Shown here piece by piece: positions 1 through 7,387 of a stretch of DNA of 64,000 nucleotides. The translations under genes and the position numbers were made by a program. Numbering within the stretch: position 1 is the first letter of the stretch; each line of letters starts with the position of its first letter. The notes below the pieces were generated by a model. It searched no databases. It was not told the DNA's origin and saw only the letters and a program-made list of their open reading frames with translations. This DNA is from Dyadobacter fermentans. Lineage in GTDB: Bacteria > Bacteroidota > Bacteroidia > Cytophagales > Spirosomataceae. The stretch lies in the NCBI RefSeq assembly GCF_019924045.1, contig NZ_JAHXBN010000013.1, positions 124,001-188,000 on the forward strand, given 5' to 3'.

Positions 1-436
1 GTTTTATCGGACTGCCGTTTTGTTGCAGGAATTGGAGTAAATGCTCTTTTTTCAGGATCAATGCCAGGTATTCAAAGCCTTTCTGCCGGTTGTAAAAGAT
101 GTCCGAATCGAAATTTTCGGAATAATAAATATTGTACTCTGCCGGCCGCAGCGGGTGCTCGCCGGGAATATCGCGGAAATGGGCGTTGGAATGGCCAGTC
201 AACTGAAAATGCAGGCTGATGTGCGGGTCGCTTTTCATACCGCGGATTTGCATATCCTGCAAAAAATCGGCCTGGAAACGGATAATGCCGAAATTACGGG
301 CATAGATATTCTTTACACGGTGGTTCACGAAGGGTATCCGCGGCGCGTCGTGCTCGAAGGTATCCACCGAAGGCTGCGAAAGAAACTTCCTGCCCGCGAT
401 TTCCCTGTATGATTCATTATCAATGATATAAGCCAT
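1..436 (-). CDS. AraC-family regulator, N-terminal part only (runs off the window)
   Basis: The minus strand is open from an ATG at 434-436 to the window edge, giving 145 complete codons. The translation starts MAYIIDNESYREIAGRK and contains HISLHFQLTGHSNAHF, then a Pro-Gly-Glu-His stretch before NIYYSENF. This is the pattern of the ligand-sensing N-terminal domain of Bacteroidota AraC regulators; the helix-turn-helix domain would lie outside the window. It is divergent from the epimerase gene with about 90 bases between starts, so it may regulate that gene. The plus-strand ORF over the same bases has no recognisable family and looks like a shadow. The effector is unknown. Confidence 0.7.
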   Translation of the reverse strand, partial: MAYIIDNESYREIAGRKFLSQPSVDTFEHDAPRIPFVNHRVKNIYARNFGIIRFQADFLQDMQIRGMKSDPHISLHFQLTGHSNAHFRDIPGEHPLRPAEYNIYYSENFDSDIFYNRQKGFEYLALILKKEHLLQFLQQNGSPIK

Positions 437-525
437 GCACAAATTTCAATGTTTTTATCGGCTATCCCAATATTTTTCAAAATCCGGGGTACCTACCTTT
501 GTCCGAAAACAGGTTTGATACAATC

Positions 526-1512
526 ATGAGTATTCTGGTAACAGGCAGTGCCGGGCATTTGGGGGAGGCGCTCATGCGTACCCTCAGAAACGAGGGCATA
601 GCAGCCACAGGCATTGATATTAAGCATTCGACATATACCGATCTGGTAGGCGATATTGCAGACAGGGATTTTGTGAGAACAGCGATGCGCGGTGTCCGCA
701 CCGTGATGCACACGGCTACGCTGCACAAGCCGCATGTTGCCACACACAGTAAGCAGGATTTTGTGAATACCAATATCACGGGTACGCTGAATTTACTCGA
801 AGAGGCAGTGGCGCAGGGCGTTTCGGCTTTTGTGTTTACCAGTACCACCAGCACATTCGGTGCGGCCATGAACCCGGCGAAAGGCGAGCCTGCAGCGTGG
901 ATTACCGAGGAAGTGGTCCCGCTCCCGAAAAACATTTACAGTGTCACGAAACTGGCTGCGGAAAACCTTTGCGAGCTTTTTTACCGCAAAAGCGGTTTGC
1001 CGGTGCTGATCCTGCGCACGTCGCGCTTCTTCCCCGAGGACGACGACAATGCGGAAACCCGCCGGCTTTACGACACGCCCAACGTGCAGGCGCTGGAATT
1101 GCTCTACCGCCGCGTCGATATTGCGGATGCCGTTTCAGCGCATTTATTAGCCATGGAAAAAGCCGGAACGATTGGTTTCGGCAAATACATTATCTCGGCG
1201 ACCACCCCATTTACGCCTTCGCATCTGGCGCAGCTGCATACAGATGCCCACGCGGTAATCCGCTCGTTGTATCCCGAATGCGAAGCGCTTTTCGATGGCC
1301 GGGGCTGGAAGTTGTTTTCCGAAATCGACCGCGTGTATGTGAACGAGCGCGCGCGGCGGGAGCTGGGCTGGCAGCCGGGATATGATTTTGCCCATGTGCT
1401 CCGGAGTTTACGAAATGGTACTGATTTTCGAAGCGAGCTCGCGCGGGAAATCGGCAGCAAGGGGTACCACGAAGAGGAATTCGAGGAAGGGCCGTTTCCA
1501 GTGGAGTCGTAA
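526..1512 (+). CDS. NAD(P)-dependent epimerase/dehydratase (extended SDR)
   Basis: This 328-residue protein has the Rossmann signature TGSAGHLG immediately after the start (MSILVTGSAGHLG) and the catalytic YSVTK motif (YxxxK) near residue 143. A Ser/Thr-rich strand (FTSTTSTFG) precedes the YxxxK, as in extended short-chain dehydrogenases acting on nucleotide sugars or related sugars. The ATG at 526 is preferred over an upstream TTG at 499, because the nucleotide-binding strand normally begins at the N-terminus. The C-terminal substrate domain does not identify a substrate. A divergent AraC regulator lies upstream and a palindromic repeat downstream. The family is clear, the reaction is not. 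Confidence 0.85.
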   Translation: MSILVTGSAGHLGEALMRTLRNEGIAATGIDIKHSTYTDLVGDIADRDFVRTAMRGVRTVMHTATLHKPHVATHSKQDFVNTNITGTLNLLEEAVAQGVSAFVFTSTTSTFGAAMNPAKGEPAAWITEEVVPLPKNIYSVTKLAAENLCELFYRKSGLPVLILRTSRFFPEDDDNAETRRLYDTPNVQALELLYRRVDIADAVSAHLLAMEKAGTIGFGKYIISATTPFTPSHLAQLHTDAHAVIRSLYPECEALFDGRGWKLFSEIDRVYVNERARRELGWQPGYDFAHVLRSLRNGTDFRSELAREIGSKGYHEEEFEEGPFPVES

Positions 1513-1524
1513 GAGGAAATTGTA

Positions 1525-1698
1525 GTTGTTGTTACATGCCTACGGCATTTCGAAACACATGTTCCGGAACGCCTGGCTACCAATGTTTCGTGCCTGACGA
1601 CACTTTTAGACGGAACGCTCAATCGCGTTAGCGATGAAACATTGGTAGCAGACAGTTCAAATTCATGAGGGACAATGCCGTAGGCATGTAACAACAAC
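1525..1698. repeat. REP/MITE-like nested palindrome
   Basis: Two perfect inverted repeats are nested. The outer arms are 25 bases each (1525-1549 and 1674-1698) and carry the ATGCCTACGGCATT core. The inner arms are 14 bases (1576-1589 and 1636-1649). The element fills the gap between the convergent epimerase and lpdA genes. Parts of it recur at 9161-9325: positions 1631-1648 match 9172-9189 in 16 of 18 bases. No transposase is adjacent, so this looks like a non-autonomous REP or MITE; it could also fold as a two-way transcript terminator. Confidence 0.85.
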
Positions 1699-1705
1699 AC
1701 AAACC

Positions 1706-3115
1706 TTACATATTCAAAGCACCACGCCCTGATGCCGCGAGGAACGCCTCTTTCAGCGCCTCCGCGTAGGTCGGGTGTGCGTAGGATATGGTCGACGATG
1801 CCAAATCCGTAATTTCATATTCCATGATCGTCACCGCCTGCGCAATGAGGTCGGCGGCACGGGCGCCGATGATGTGCACACCCAGCACCTCGCCGTATTT
1901 GGGATCGGAAAGTACTTTGGCGAAACCGGACGTGTCTCCGGCCGCACGACCACGACCGCTTGCAGAGAACGGAAATTTGCCTTTGTTGTACGGAATACCC
2001 TGTTCTTTGAGCTGCTCTTCCGTAAGCCCCACACTCGCCACTTCCGGCCAGCTGTAAACGACACCCGGAATGCGGTCATAATTGATATGGTGCGGATGGC
2101 CGTGAATGCCTTCTACTGCTGCAATCGCTTCATCTTCGGCTTTGTGAGCGAGCATCGGGCCTTTGATCACATCGCCGATCGCATACACATGGGGTGCGGT
2201 CGTCCGGAAGGTAGCATCGGTCACGATCCGGCCACGGTCGTCCTGCTGGATGGATGTATTTTCAAGCCCCAATACGTCGGTGTAAGGCTTCCTGCCTACG
2301 GCGACCATGCAATAATCGGTGGTGATTTCCTGCTGTTTCTGGTCTGCGCCGGTGTATTTGACCGTCACTTTCTTGCCGTCACTCACCGCCGAATCGACCC
2401 GCTGGCTGAGAAGTATGTCGATACCCGATTTGGTAAGGATTTTTTTCAGCTCGGTCGTCAGTTCCTTGTCCATGGTCGGCACAAGATTGGCCGCATATTC
2501 GATGATAGTCACCTTGGTACCGAGTCGTGCGTACACCGATGCCATTTCCACGCCAATCACCCCGCCGCCGATCACCGACATCGTGGCCGGGATTTCGTTC
2601 AGTGACAATGCCTCTGTGGAAGAGATAATGCGTTTTTTGTCGATTGCCGCGTTGGGCAGCGAAATCGGCTTCGAACCCGTCGCAATGATCGTGTATTTGC
2701 TTTGGTATTCCTGCTCCGAACCATCCGCGCCTTTCACGGCAATGCGGTCGTTGGAAAGGAACCGTGCTGTACCATAAATCACGGCGATCTTGTTTTTCTT
2801 CATGAGAAAATTGATACCGGCCACATTTTGTGATACCACTTCGCTTTTGCGTCCGAAAAACTGCTTTACGTTCAGCGAAAGCCCTTTCACCTGAATACCA
2901 AAATTCGCGAAACGCGTCTCGGCATCATGGTAATGTTCGGAGCTGTCGAGCAATGCCTTGGCGGGAATGCAGCCTACGTTGGTGCAGGTGCCGCCCAGGT
3001 TGTTGTACTTTTCGATAATGGCTGTTTTGTAGCCTAGTTGGGAGGCCCGGATGGCCGCGGTGTACCCGCCCGGCCCGGAGCCGATCACGATCAGATCATA
3101 GTCCTGGTTAATCAT
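1706..3115 (-). CDS. lpdA: Dihydrolipoyl dehydrogenase (E3)
   Basis: This 469-residue flavoprotein oxidises dihydrolipoamide for 2-oxoacid dehydrogenase complexes or the glycine cleavage system. The FAD-binding GSGPGGYTAA lies at residues 12-21. The redox-active disulfide is in TCTNVGCIPAK (Cys44 and Cys49). A second nucleotide-binding fold has VIGGGVIGVE, and the FAD-contacting AIGD is present. The C-terminal His447/Glu452 pair of the dimer interface is in YAHPTYAE. Length and motifs fit the family without gaps. No E1 or E2 gene is adjacent, so it is a stand-alone E3. Its 3' end abuts a palindromic repeat that may terminate transcription. Confidence 0.96.
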   Translation of the reverse strand: MINQDYDLIVIGSGPGGYTAAIRASQLGYKTAIIEKYNNLGGTCTNVGCIPAKALLDSSEHYHDAETRFANFGIQVKGLSLNVKQFFGRKSEVVSQNVAGINFLMKKNKIAVIYGTARFLSNDRIAVKGADGSEQEYQSKYTIIATGSKPISLPNAAIDKKRIISSTEALSLNEIPATMSVIGGGVIGVEMASVYARLGTKVTIIEYAANLVPTMDKELTTELKKILTKSGIDILLSQRVDSAVSDGKKVTVKYTGADQKQQEITTDYCMVAVGRKPYTDVLGLENTSIQQDDRGRIVTDATFRTTAPHVYAIGDVIKGPMLAHKAEDEAIAAVEGIHGHPHHINYDRIPGVVYSWPEVASVGLTEEQLKEQGIPYNKGKFPFSASGRGRAAGDTSGFAKVLSDPKYGEVLGVHIIGARAADLIAQAVTIMEYEITDLASSTISYAHPTYAEALKEAFLAASGRGALNM

Positions 3116-3192
3116 GGGAAATTATTATACTTGGCAGTAATGAGTGATGATATTTCAATTGCTGCCCAATGTAATGCAACCAGCGGTGAATT

Positions 3193-3585
3193 TCAATCCA
3201 CTACGCTACAAATCTCCACCAGAAAACCATTCAAATCGCGCACATAGGACACCACTTGTCCCCAGGGCTTGGTTTTAGGTTTTGAGACCAGCGTAGCTCC
3301 GGCGTTTAATGCTTTTTGAAATGCCTCTTCCACGTTATCAACCGTAAACCCGATCTCGAATGCAAATGGCTTGGCAGCCGGGTCGCTTTCCGTGAAACCT
3401 TCGGGAATATTGGTTTGGGCCAGTTCCGTCTGAGCAAATGAAAGCGTCGTATTGCCGGTGATCAATTCGCCGTAATCGCCGTCGGGGGTGATGAACTTCC
3501 TTTGGAAGCCAAAAGCATTTTCGTAGAATTCGATGGTCGCTGTTACGTCCCTGACGTACAGAATGGTGTATGCAAAATTCGCCAT
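3193..3585 (-). CDS. VOC (glyoxalase/bleomycin-resistance-like) family protein
   Basis: A 130-residue cytoplasmic protein with the paired beta-alpha-beta-beta-beta modules of the vicinal oxygen chelate superfamily. It starts MANFAYTILYVRDVTATIEFYENAFGF and ends with YVRDLNGFLVEICSVVD, placing the usual His/Glu-type metal ligand positions at the strand ends. The ATG at 3585 is chosen over an in-frame start 63 bases upstream because family members begin just before the first strand. The substrate cannot be told from sequence. A second, broken VOC reading frame lies directly upstream, which suggests an earlier tandem pair. Confidence 0.85.
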   Translation of the reverse strand: MANFAYTILYVRDVTATIEFYENAFGFQRKFITPDGDYGELITGNTTLSFAQTELAQTNIPEGFTESDPAAKPFAFEIGFTVDNVEEAFQKALNAGATLVSKPKTKPWGQVVSYVRDLNGFLVEICSVVD

Positions 3586-3598
3586 TGTTAACGGAGGT

Positions 3599-3799
3599 TT
3601 AGAGATGATCGATCGATTGATGTTCGAGCACATGGCTCGACTGGTCAATGACTATGAGAGGATTGTGCGAAACTTCCCAGATATTCCCTTCCGGGTCAGC
3701 AAACAGGAAATAGCAGCCGCCAAACGCTGGCTCGGCGAGCGTGAGGACGCTGAGTCGTTGTTCCATAGGATGTTTGTTGAATGATGCAACAAAATTCAA
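3599..3799 (-). pseudogene. VOC-family C-terminal fragment
   Basis: The frame encodes only the last third of a VOC protein: PAFGGCYFLFADPEGNIWEV followed by SHNP, which is the usual C-terminal strand with the metal-ligand Glu. The residues before it (ASFNKHPMEQRLSVLTLAE) do not resemble the expected upstream strands, and no N-terminal module is found. The fragment sits between an intact VOC gene and a truncated AraC reading frame, so it is most simply read as one end of a deletion. It might still be translated, but a complete fold is not possible. Confidence 0.65.
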
Positions 3800-3809
3800 T
3801 AGCCCGGGA

Positions 3810-4019
3810 CATCGTTCCTACAAGGTAAGTTCTTTCATTTTTCATGAAGAAACCATCCGCATCGGGCACCTCATCATCACCGAGATTCATGATGATATCG
3901 ACGCAGCCATCAGGCAGAATCGTCTGGGCAGCCAAAGGCATATTATCACCTGTTACCTTCCAATAGGCATCGATGTACGGTGCCAGCGCCGGATGGGGAT
4001 GGTACTCCGTGTAAGCCAT
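3810..4019 (-). pseudogene. AraC-family N-terminal fragment
   Basis: From an ATG at 4017-4019 the frame encodes MAYTEYHPHPALAPYIDAYW, then LPDGCVDIIMNLGDD and YLVGTM. This is the start of the N-terminal domain of Bacteroidota AraC-type regulators. Recognisable similarity stops near 3810, after about 70 residues. The same frame continues to a stop at 3696 with unrelated sequence read across the VOC fragment. No helix-turn-helix domain follows. The start lies one base past the sulfatase stop codon, so the remnant may be co-transcribed with the sulfatase. Confidence 0.65.
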
Positions 4020-4020
4020 G

Positions 4021-5523
4021 TTATTTGGTACTTGCTGCAATTACCGGCAAAACAAACTGCCAGGCCGGATTAGCAGGTTCCTGATGCTCCTTTCTAACAA
4101 TTTCATCGAATTTTTTAAGCATATCCTTGTGTTTGGCGGAGAGGTCGGTCGTTTCGCTGCGGTCGTTTTGAAGGTTGAAAAGCTGCCACGGGTTACCCGG
4201 GTTTTTGCGGAGGTCGGTTTTAACGGCCTTCCAGTCACCCATGCGAATGGCGATCTGGCCGCCTTTTTCAGGATATTCAAAATAGAGATAAGGATGCTTT
4301 GGCTGCCGGTTGGTTTGTCCTAACAGCTCGGGTAAAAAGGAAATGCCGTCGGTAGGAGGGGCAGGCTGGCCTGTCAGTTCGGCTAATGTGGCTAAAAGAT
4401 CGAACTGGGCAGAAATATGGTCGGTTACCCGGCCAGGCTTGATTCTCCCGGGCCAGCGGGCGATAAACGGCTCGCGGATACCGCCTTCGTAAACGTCCAT
4501 TTTCAGGCCTCGTAATCCGGCCACGCTATTGAAGAATTGGGCGTTCACGCCGCCATTGAAAGTGGCGCCATTATCGCTGCTGAACATCACAATGGTGTTT
4601 TCGTCCAGACCGAGGACTTTCAGTTTGTCCAAAATAATACCTACCTGATCGTCCAGAAAGGTTACCATTGCCGCATAGGTCGATAGCGGGTATTTGGTGG
4701 AAGCATACCCTTTTTCGCCATAATAGGGCTTCTCATCGAACTGCCCCACGTATTGCTGCACATACGCATCCGGCGCTTGAAGCGACACGTGCGGGATGGT
4801 GTAAGGCATGTACAGGAAAAATGGTCCGCTTTTGCTCCGTTCGATAAATGCCAGCGCCTTTTCGGTCATTTTTACCGGGGCATATTCCTTGCCTTTGAAA
4901 GAATCGAAATCGGCGTCGGTGGCTGTGGCCGGATCGAGCTTGCGGTGTACGTCCTGCCAGGGCTGCGCCAGCGTATCCCAACGGTCGTTTTCCCACAAAT
5001 GCGACGGATAGAGATTGTGCGCCTGTTTCTGGTCGAGGTAGCCGTAGTAGTAATCGAAACCCTGCTTGCTCGGCGTGCCTTCGGTATTGTTCATACCCAT
5101 GCCCCATTTACCGGTGAGGGCGGTCGCATAACCTTTTTGTTTCAGGAGTTCGGCCACGGTGAGTTCCGAAGCGGGCAGTGGCATTTGCCCCCGCTCCTCG
5201 TCGTCGCGGAATGTGCCAAGCTCGAAGTTTCCGCGGATCGCCGAATGCCCCGCGTGCTTACCTGTCATGAGCATGGCCCGCGCGGGCGCGCACACCGGCG
5301 TACCTGTGTAATGCTGCGTGAAACGGATGCCCTCTTTGGCGAGGCGGTCGAGGTTGGGCGTTTTGATCTTTTGCTGGCCATAGCAGCCGAGTTCGCCGTA
5401 ACCGAGGTCGTCGGCGTAGATGTAAATGATGTTGGGGAGTGTTTTTTCCGTGGGTTTGACTTTTTGGGCCATCGCCGCGGAGGTAACCGATAATGTCAGT
5501 AAAAAAAGGCTTAAAAGTTTCAT
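4021..5523 (-). CDS. Secreted arylsulfatase-type sulfatase
   Basis: This 500-residue hydrolase removes sulfate esters. It has a signal peptide (MKLLSLFLLTLSVTSAAMA, cleavage near residue 20), the metal-binding Asp pair in YIYADDLGYG (residues 38-39), and the sulfatase signature CAPAR at 78-82, where Cys78 would be matured to formylglycine. Further family strings are TGKWGMG and SSDNGATFNGG. It is probably periplasmic. Bacteroidota sulfatases usually act on sulfated glycans, but no glycan-uptake genes flank this one. The start faces the ABC exporter genes across a 118-base divergent region. Substrate unknown. Confidence 0.93.
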   Translation of the reverse strand: MKLLSLFLLTLSVTSAAMAQKVKPTEKTLPNIIYIYADDLGYGELGCYGQQKIKTPNLDRLAKEGIRFTQHYTGTPVCAPARAMLMTGKHAGHSAIRGNFELGTFRDDEERGQMPLPASELTVAELLKQKGYATALTGKWGMGMNNTEGTPSKQGFDYYYGYLDQKQAHNLYPSHLWENDRWDTLAQPWQDVHRKLDPATATDADFDSFKGKEYAPVKMTEKALAFIERSKSGPFFLYMPYTIPHVSLQAPDAYVQQYVGQFDEKPYYGEKGYASTKYPLSTYAAMVTFLDDQVGIILDKLKVLGLDENTIVMFSSDNGATFNGGVNAQFFNSVAGLRGLKMDVYEGGIREPFIARWPGRIKPGRVTDHISAQFDLLATLAELTGQPAPPTDGISFLPELLGQTNRQPKHPYLYFEYPEKGGQIAIRMGDWKAVKTDLRKNPGNPWQLFNLQNDRSETTDLSAKHKDMLKKFDEIVRKEHQEPANPAWQFVLPVIAASTK

Positions 5524-5608
5524 TCAGGTGCGGTTTGGATTTAGAAGGGCGGAAATTTAATCAAAATTTAACCACACAGGCGGGGAGTAATTCGAAAATA
5601 TACCTTGC

Positions 5609-5616
5609 TATATTTG
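5609..5616 (+). promoter_or_regulatory. Candidate Bacteroidota -7 box for the ABC exporter operon
   Basis: TATATTTG matches the TAnnTTTG consensus of the Bacteroidota primary sigma factor exactly and lies 26 bases before the ABC start codon. No clear TTG was found at the expected -33 spacing, so support is partial. Confidence 0.45.
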
Positions 5617-5641
5617 TCGCCGTATTTAATGCTAAACCCAT

Positions 5642-7387
5642 ATGTCTGAAAAGGCCAATCCCGGAAAGCCTAAGCAGCCGGGCATATTCAGCTTACTGGC
5701 TCCATACAAGGGGTTGATCGTCCTGCTTCTCCTGTTTGCATTGCTGAGCAACGGGGTCAACCTGTGGCTTCCCAAACTGGTGGCCGACGGGATCGACGAT
5801 TATACCCATCGGCAGTTCGACCTCGACGCCATCCTGACCGAGTTCACCGCTGCGGTGATCTTCATATTTGTTTTTGCATATCTGCAAAGCATTATCCAGA
5901 CTTACGCCTCCGAAAAAGTGGCCCGCGACCTGCGGACGAAACTGGCGGACAAAATATCGAAACAAAGTCACGCATTTATCGAAGAAACCACTGCCGCGAA
6001 GTTGCTGACCAATCTTACCGCCGACATTGATTCGATTAAAATGTTTGTGTCACAGGCTATTGTGGCGATCGTTTCGTCGCTGTTTCTCATTGTTGGCGCG
6101 AGCGTACTGTTGCTAAGTATTAACTGGAAATTGGCATTAACGGTGCTTGCCATCATCCCGATTATCGGCGGCATGTTTGCCATCACCTTGAAGAAAGTCC
6201 GCACATTGTTTGTACAAAGCCGCGAGGTGATCGACTGGCTGAACAAGATCATCAATGAGAGTATCCTCGGTTCCGCGCTGATTCGCGTGGTGAACTCCCA
6301 GCAGCTGGAATATGCCAAATTCCTGGAAGCCAATACCAAAGCCAAGGGTTTCGGACTTGCGATTCTGAGCCTGTTTGCCGGGCTTATCCCGGTGGTAACG
6401 TTTACGGCGAACGTCTCCATGCTCACCATCCTGGTCCTCGGAGGGCATTTTGTGATCGAGGGCGATATGACTTTGGGAAGTTTCGCGGCATTCAACAGCT
6501 ATTTGGGAATCCTGATATTTCCGATCCTCGTCATTGGCTTTATGAGCAACGTAATTGCCCAGGCTACCGCTTCCTATCAGCGGATTTCAACGGTTCTGAA
6601 CATCGCAGATCCGGTTCGGGGCGGCGCATCCACGGAGCCGTTGCGCGGGTCCGTCAGCCTGGAACAGGTGACGGTCCGGTATGGCGAAAAGCCGGCATTG
6701 AAGGACATCACTTTCTCGGTCAATGCAGGTTCGCGCATTGCCGTGATCGGGCCGACGGCCGCAGGGAAAACGCAGCTGCTGTATTTGCTGACGGGCCTCA
6801 TCAAGCCACAGGAGGGCAGTATTACCTTCGACGGTCATCCGATCGACTACTACGACAGTGAGTCGTTTCACCGCCAGGTGGGTTTTGTTTTTCAGGATAG
6901 CATCATTTTTAACATGAGCATTCGTGAAAACATCGCATTCAGCACGACCGTCACAGACGAATCTTTGCAGAAAGCGATCGATACGGCCGAGCTGACTGCC
7001 TTTGTGGAAACCTTGCCCGACGGCCTGGATACCATCGTTTCCGAACGCGGCGCAAGCCTTTCCGGCGGGCAGAAGCAGCGCATTATGCTGGCCCGTGCAT
7101 TGGCTATGAACCCGAAAGTACTCCTGCTCGACGATTTCACCGCGCGAGTGGACAATACCACCGAAAAGAAGATCCTGGCGAACGTGGAGCGGAACTATCC
7201 TGGTATCACGCTGATTTCCGTGACGCAGAAAATTGCAGCCATCGAGCATTACGACCAGATTGTAGTGCTGATGGAGGGTGAACTCATCGGCTGTGGTACA
7301 CATGATGAGCTGATGCTGACAAGCCCGGAATACGTGCAGATTTTCAATTCGCAACAAAGCACGAGCAACTATGAACTACGATCTTAA
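5642..7387 (+). CDS. ABC exporter subunit with degenerate ATP site (TMD-NBD half-transporter)
   Basis: A 581-residue half-transporter of the multidrug/lipid exporter type: membrane segments over residues 20-310, then a nucleotide-binding domain. Walker A is GPTAAGKT (370-377) and the signature is a canonical LSGGQ (473-477). Walker B ends LLLDD, so the catalytic Glu is replaced by Asp498, and the H-loop His is replaced by Gln529 (SVTQK). These changes define the non-catalytic half of heterodimeric exporters. The partner gene follows with a 17-base overlap and carries the intact residues. The cargo is unknown. The secondary-lipid cluster lies on the other side, convergent, so export of its product is only a suggestion. 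Confidence 0.93.
   Translation: MSEKANPGKPKQPGIFSLLAPYKGLIVLLLLFALLSNGVNLWLPKLVADGIDDYTHRQFDLDAILTEFTAAVIFIFVFAYLQSIIQTYASEKVARDLRTKLADKISKQSHAFIEETTAAKLLTNLTADIDSIKMFVSQAIVAIVSSLFLIVGASVLLLSINWKLALTVLAIIPIIGGMFAITLKKVRTLFVQSREVIDWLNKIINESILGSALIRVVNSQQLEYAKFLEANTKAKGFGLAILSLFAGLIPVVTFTANVSMLTILVLGGHFVIEGDMTLGSFAAFNSYLGILIFPILVIGFMSNVIAQATASYQRISTVLNIADPVRGGASTEPLRGSVSLEQVTVRYGEKPALKDITFSVNAGSRIAVIGPTAAGKTQLLYLLTGLIKPQEGSITFDGHPIDYYDSESFHRQVGFVFQDSIIFNMSIRENIAFSTTVTDESLQKAIDTAELTAFVETLPDGLDTIVSERGASLSGGQKQRIMLARALAMNPKVLLLDDFTARVDNTTEKKILANVERNYPGITLISVTQKIAAIEHYDQIVVLMEGELIGCGTHDELMLTSPEYVQIFNSQQSTSNYELRS

Noticed and set aside
41..412. Plus-strand open frame of 123 residues
   Set aside because: The minus strand encodes a recognisable AraC N-terminal domain over the same bases; the plus frame has no family features.
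3533..3784. Plus-strand open frame of 83 residues
   Set aside because: It lies antisense to the start of the VOC gene and to the VOC fragment and has no recognisable domain.
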